A stretch of 64,000 bases of DNA from Halichondria panicea (Eukaryota > Porifera > Demospongiae > Suberitida > Halichondriidae): NCBI RefSeq assembly GCF_963675165.1, contig NC_087385.1, forward strand, positions 6,498,912 through 6,562,911, written 5' to 3'. Every line of letters starts with the position of its first letter. Position 1 is the stretch's first letter. A program made the translations under genes and the position numbers. This document shows, piece by piece, positions 59,778 to 64,000 of this stretch. The notes beneath the pieces were generated by a model. That model had not been told where the DNA came from, ran no database searches, and worked only from the letters and a program-made list of their open reading frames with translations.

Positions 59778-62700
59778 TCAAATATACTCCTTTTGTGCAA
59801 GTGTAGTGGCCTTTTAACATGCATATTAATGATATTCATATTCAATCACATGCACAAGTATTTCATGGCTTCAATATTGGTCTGAGGGTTTTTGGAAAAT
59901 AAATGACATTGTACACTAATGGAATGTCTGACATGCAGATGTATCCTTCCTCTTCTGCAATCATTGCTGCATGGGCTAGTGGCATCCATTACCCTCCAGA
60001 GATTTCTTCCATCAGTGCTCTACAACACATGCAACTGGCCTAAGTACAGTCATGCATACAGTTGTATCTATATCGACCTCATCAAGCCCACATGCCACAG
60101 CACTAGATTACTTCCCCACAGTCCCACACTAGACTCTTTACTAGAATAATTACTAATTATGTGCTGCCTGCATGTCCATCCATCCTTTATGAAAGAAAGT
60201 TCAAAAGAGAAGAAGATCTTATTTGGAGAGTAAGTAATGTCAGTGGACAGACAGACCACAGACTGGACTGGAATGCAGGCACCTTCCAAATCAGCTGCCC
60301 AGTAAGCTTTAGCAGTGCACCACATCAGGAGAGGAGCAGGCTAAACAGAAGTCAGCTGTGAAATTCCTATGAATTGACACACACACATCACCACAACAAC
60401 ACACAACCAGAGCGGACACTGTCAGCTGCACTGCATTATAATCACTGGCTAGTAGAGTACACGTATCAAACTGAGAAGTTAGAAAGACAAAGAAGAGTAA
60501 TTACTAGTAACGCATGCAAAATAATCATCAACATAGTAAATTTTATGCTCTAGACAAAATTAAGTATTTGGTAACTTTCAGTTTTTTTTACTGAAGGCCG
60601 CTGCTTTACTCCAGAAGCCACCACAGATATGTACGTGCTTAACTCAATTAGCTGATTCTCGTTATAATGCTTCAAGCTATAGGTATGACAGTGACCTCTC
60701 ATGCATGCAAGGTTGCACGTACATCAATGAATCGAGAACAAGTTTAGAGGGAAATGACGGACACTTGAGCCACTGGTGTTTACTACACATATGCAAACTA
60801 TGATACCAATGCTAATGACCTGCGTCCAAAATAATCAATTTGTTAATTGACTCAAATCTGGTAATAATGGGAACCAAAATAACATACACAATGGCGTGTA
60901 AATTAACAGTTTATAATTATCAGCTAGCTAACTATAGCAAGAGGAAAAGTATTACTGGGTGTATTCAAACAGTTCTAGATACTACTACCGTGGAGTACTT
61001 TGATTGAGACAATGAGATGAATTACTTATGAATATCAGTGGACGATAAGACGCTCGCTCATTGTCAACCATTGGTGGCCAGGGACTACCGAACCGTCCAA
61101 AAATAGAAATGGTGGTTTCAGGTACGAGATGGGAGCACAATGCATTATGAAAGCTGTGAACTAGACAGCAGGTGCAAGGAAACACTTCAAAGAAGAGCAT
61201 GTGATCAGTAGCTTGCCATCCACACATCATGTGATCAGTAGCTGAGCCATCCACACATCACTGGTACTGGCTCAAAGTATCGTGCATGCAGCATGTACCA
61301 TACAAGGGTCTTATTGTTAAAGGTATAATTATATTAACTAGGGATATTCCCAGGGGTGACCAGCAACAGTGCATATTGAAAGTTGGGACACTTGCAAGAA
61401 ACCTCACAACAACACTACTGCAGGCAAATTGAATAAATGCACACCATCGCGGCTCCACTGACACAATGTGACAAGCAATGACAAGCAATGACAAGTAATG
61501 ACAAGCAATGCAATGACACATAATTTATTCTGGACAATTAAGCAGCTTACAACTATAGGCATCAGTTCACTATAATAGTTGTATTCACATTGCAAAGTAG
61601 ACTGAGAGTAGTAGAGCCAGTGTTTGAGATATAGAGAGTAAACAATCAAATGTATCAATTCTTACACAGAACAATAACAGATAATAATTAAGAGCTATGT
61701 GCAGTGTGAGCTAATTGATTATAATTCAATTTGAAAACATCAATTTTGCCCAGAAGGAATTGAGTGGGCGTTCAGAACAGAATGCCAGGTTCAGTGGGAC
61801 TGCCTGTGGTAGCCCTCCCCTCGCAAATGTCATTATTAGGAATGTAGGCAATTATTTGAAGATGAATTAGTTGAGCACTAATGGGTTCTCTTATATCCTA
61901 GATACGTGTCGGCATATGTGAGCTAATTTACGAGGCACCTCCCACACGGAAATATATACATAGTGGAGGCCAGAGAGGAATCTTAGCAGCTAGCTTCACT
62001 TGTTATAAGGTTACAGGCAGGTAGTTTTAACAATGGGGGATTTAGGTTGAGTAACGCATTGCACAGAACAGGACAGGAGCCTGACCATATTGACCGCCAT
62101 ATTGACCATGGAAACTACCGCAAATTTTGAAAATGCTGGTTGTGGTAACAGCGGCTACACTGTCAAGTCAAACCAAACCAAACCAACGGCAAACCCAACG
62201 TACCACCAATGTACCACCAAGCAGTTGGTACACTGGATAATAGTGACCACAGCCCCACAAGTGGTGCAGAGATTGACCACTTACTCTCACCACTGACCTT
62301 CCTTATCAAGCCACAAGACTTATCACTCAGTACAACACCAACTGGTTGACACAATGAGCAAAGACGATCATTGTTACCACACCAACTGGTTGACACAATG
62401 AGCAAAGACGATCATTGTTACCACCATTAGACTATCAAAATGCTCATTGTGTCCATCTTCCAGTATGGCTAACCACACCAGCCCCAGGGGTCGATGTGGT
62501 AACCACTTTGGTACAATGTCTGCCATTGGGAATAGTTCCCCAGTTCAACGCCATTGTTCAAAAATAGGCCATCTGCGGGGACCACCAGTGGCTAGGCAAC
62601 AATCGATCTTATAGTCCACAGGGACAAGGAGAATATGATTATACACAATTGTTATTGTACTGGACGCATTTAAACAGAATTGTGGGGGGGATGGTTGGTG

Positions 62701-64000
62701 TCGAGGGTTAACACGAATCCTCGAGCGTGTGCAATGGTCACAGCTCTCACCAGTAAACACAGGAAACCATGCAGCAGCATGCATCATGCAGGACACAGCG
62801 CTACCTAACAGGTAGTGAGAGGGGGGGAACCAATGCAGCCATAATCAGGAAATGAACTACATGCTTGTTAGTGAAGTACTCATATACTATTTTCTAAACG
62901 GACGTAGCAATTATGGACATGCAACTAGTGCATGCATAAGGTCAATGTATAGCAAGGTCAGTAGATGGAGTTACAAGAAGCACACACAGTTAAAGCAAAG
63001 GCTACATATCCTAGCTGACAAATGAAGGATCATAACACTTTTGGGCTAGAGACATTCTCAAAGTGTCTTGCGTGGTGGTGGTGTGTTGTGCAATCAAATA
63101 ATTATAAACCAGTAAGACAGTAGACTCTCACAGTGGACCACTTCCTCTCTATCCCAATACACTACTATCTCTACCCAATCTCATACAATCTCATACAGGG
63201 TATAATTTTGCCATGTGCTTGTGTAAACATACCCATAGGCGGTGAGTACATGAAATATATGGGAAAAAAGACCCAAGTTCCATTTGTTATTATCTTATAG
63301 TGAACATGATGAGCTACCTTGCTCAGGAATTACCCTAGTGTAGTAAGTCTATTAGCGGCCTTGCAACTTGAAGCCATATTTAGCGAACAGCTGATTGTTT
63401 ACAGAGAATCTATCACCACGTACCTCACCTAGGCAACACATACCTAGACACCAATTAGCCAGTCTTTCACTGGTATATACTTCAAGGCCTTAAAATATGA
63501 AATCATTAGGATTTAAAGTTTTCCTCATAACAACTAATTCATATAATTTATCATAGCTACAAGCCCACATATGTCCGGAAAGGATAACGACATTAGTAAC
63601 GCAAACCTCTATTACATTAACCTCTACCATAGCTTTGGTAGACCTTCTTTTCGCTGCTGCTTAACTACACATCACATGCATAACCACATGAATACTTAGC
63701 CGTAGTCAATAACAATAAAAATCCAATTATCATCACCAGCTGATTCTTCTAAACTCATACTAATGCTGGCAGAATGTAGATCTCCAAAGCATATCATCTT
63801 ACAAACAAAGAGCTACAAGGAACACATGTGCAACCAAAGTTGGACGCGTGGTCTCTTTGAACAGCTGACAGTTGAAGGACTCAAGTGGTTAAGATAAAGA
63901 GAGGCCATCTCCTAATCCTGTACCACAGTCTGGAATGCCAGTGCAGCTTGCTACACCAATAAATACTGAGCAGGTTTCATGCATTTAGTATATGATAGCT
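59778..64000. other. 4.2 kb without a supported gene
   Basis: Both strands lack exon-like frames with family similarity. It may hold upstream control DNA or 5' UTR introns of the Capicua-type gene. Small repeats seen: a roughly 30-base duplication GTGATCAGTAGCT...CCATCCACACATCA at 61200-61260, GACAAGCAAT repeats at 61470-61510, and a 45-base tandem duplication at about 62333-62422. AT-rich stretches and ATGCATGC words are common. Confidence 0.6.
62333..62422. repeat. 45-base tandem duplication
   Basis: ACCAACTGGTTGACACAATG followed by AGCAAAGACGATCATTGTTACCAC occurs twice in a row with no differences seen. Confidence 0.85.

Noticed and set aside
60161-60361. Open frame MLPACPSILYERKFKREE... 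on the + strand
   Set aside because: No partner exons, no recognisable domain; judged a chance frame.
59408-62800. Several frames of 60-90 codons upstream of the Capicua-type gene
   Set aside because: No similarity, no consistent splice structure, and sizes expected by chance.

Overview
The window is nuclear DNA of an early-branching animal, most probably a sponge. The reasons are: many short introns with ordinary GT/AG sites, gene-to-gene gaps often only 120-350 bases, three head-to-head gene pairs, an animal gene set (nicastrin, PHF14, METTL3, DLEC1, WDR44, a Capicua-type N-terminal region), and a receptor tyrosine kinase with a conventional kinase domain but an ectodomain I do not recognise. 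Nothing resembles prokaryotic DNA, and I saw no rRNA, tRNA or CRISPR array. Gene models below are hand-spliced from reading frame, splice sites and remembered family sequences. No search or RNA evidence was available.

Layout. 1-1.4 kb: the 3' end of a carboxylesterase/cholinesterase-like gene (+). 1.4-3.2 kb: repeat island (hairpin MITE-like element, tandem repeat, decayed LINE 3' end, small foldback). 3.3-7.7 kb: WDR44 (+). 8.0-9.7 kb: METTL3 (-). 9.8-13.4 kb: PHF14 (-), sharing a 220-base promoter with ERCC5/XPG (+, 13.6-17.3 kb). 17.4-17.9 kb: EMC5/MMGT1 (-). 18.1-20.6 kb: an SLC24 (NCKX) exchanger (-), head to head with NIT2 (+, 20.8-22.3 kb). 22.5-26.5 kb: nicastrin (+). 26.6-27.5 kb: a 150-base satellite. 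27.7-28.3 kb: an unrecognised secreted protein (+). 28.5-36.7 kb: DLEC1/CFAP81 (-). 37.0-39.0 kb: two intronless lipid genes, PEMT and SC5D (-). 39.3-42.6 kb: PPOX (-), head to head with an unrecognised 747-residue basic repeat protein (+, 42.8-46.1 kb) whose third intron holds a near-perfect 457-base GT tract. 47.1-53.8 kb: the receptor tyrosine kinase (+). 53.9-54.3 kb: CHCHD7 (-). 55.0-59.8 kb: a Capicua-type gene (-) that seems to stop before any HMG box. 59.8-64 kb: no supported gene, probably upstream or 5' intronic DNA of the Capicua-type gene.

The genes are mostly unrelated housekeeping and signalling genes packed together, not an operon or a defence island. The most original content is the HMG-less Capicua-type gene, the receptor kinase ectodomain, two unrecognised proteins (one secreted, one nuclear-looking with seven Arg/Ser/Pro repeats), and several small families of non-autonomous inverted-repeat elements scattered through introns.
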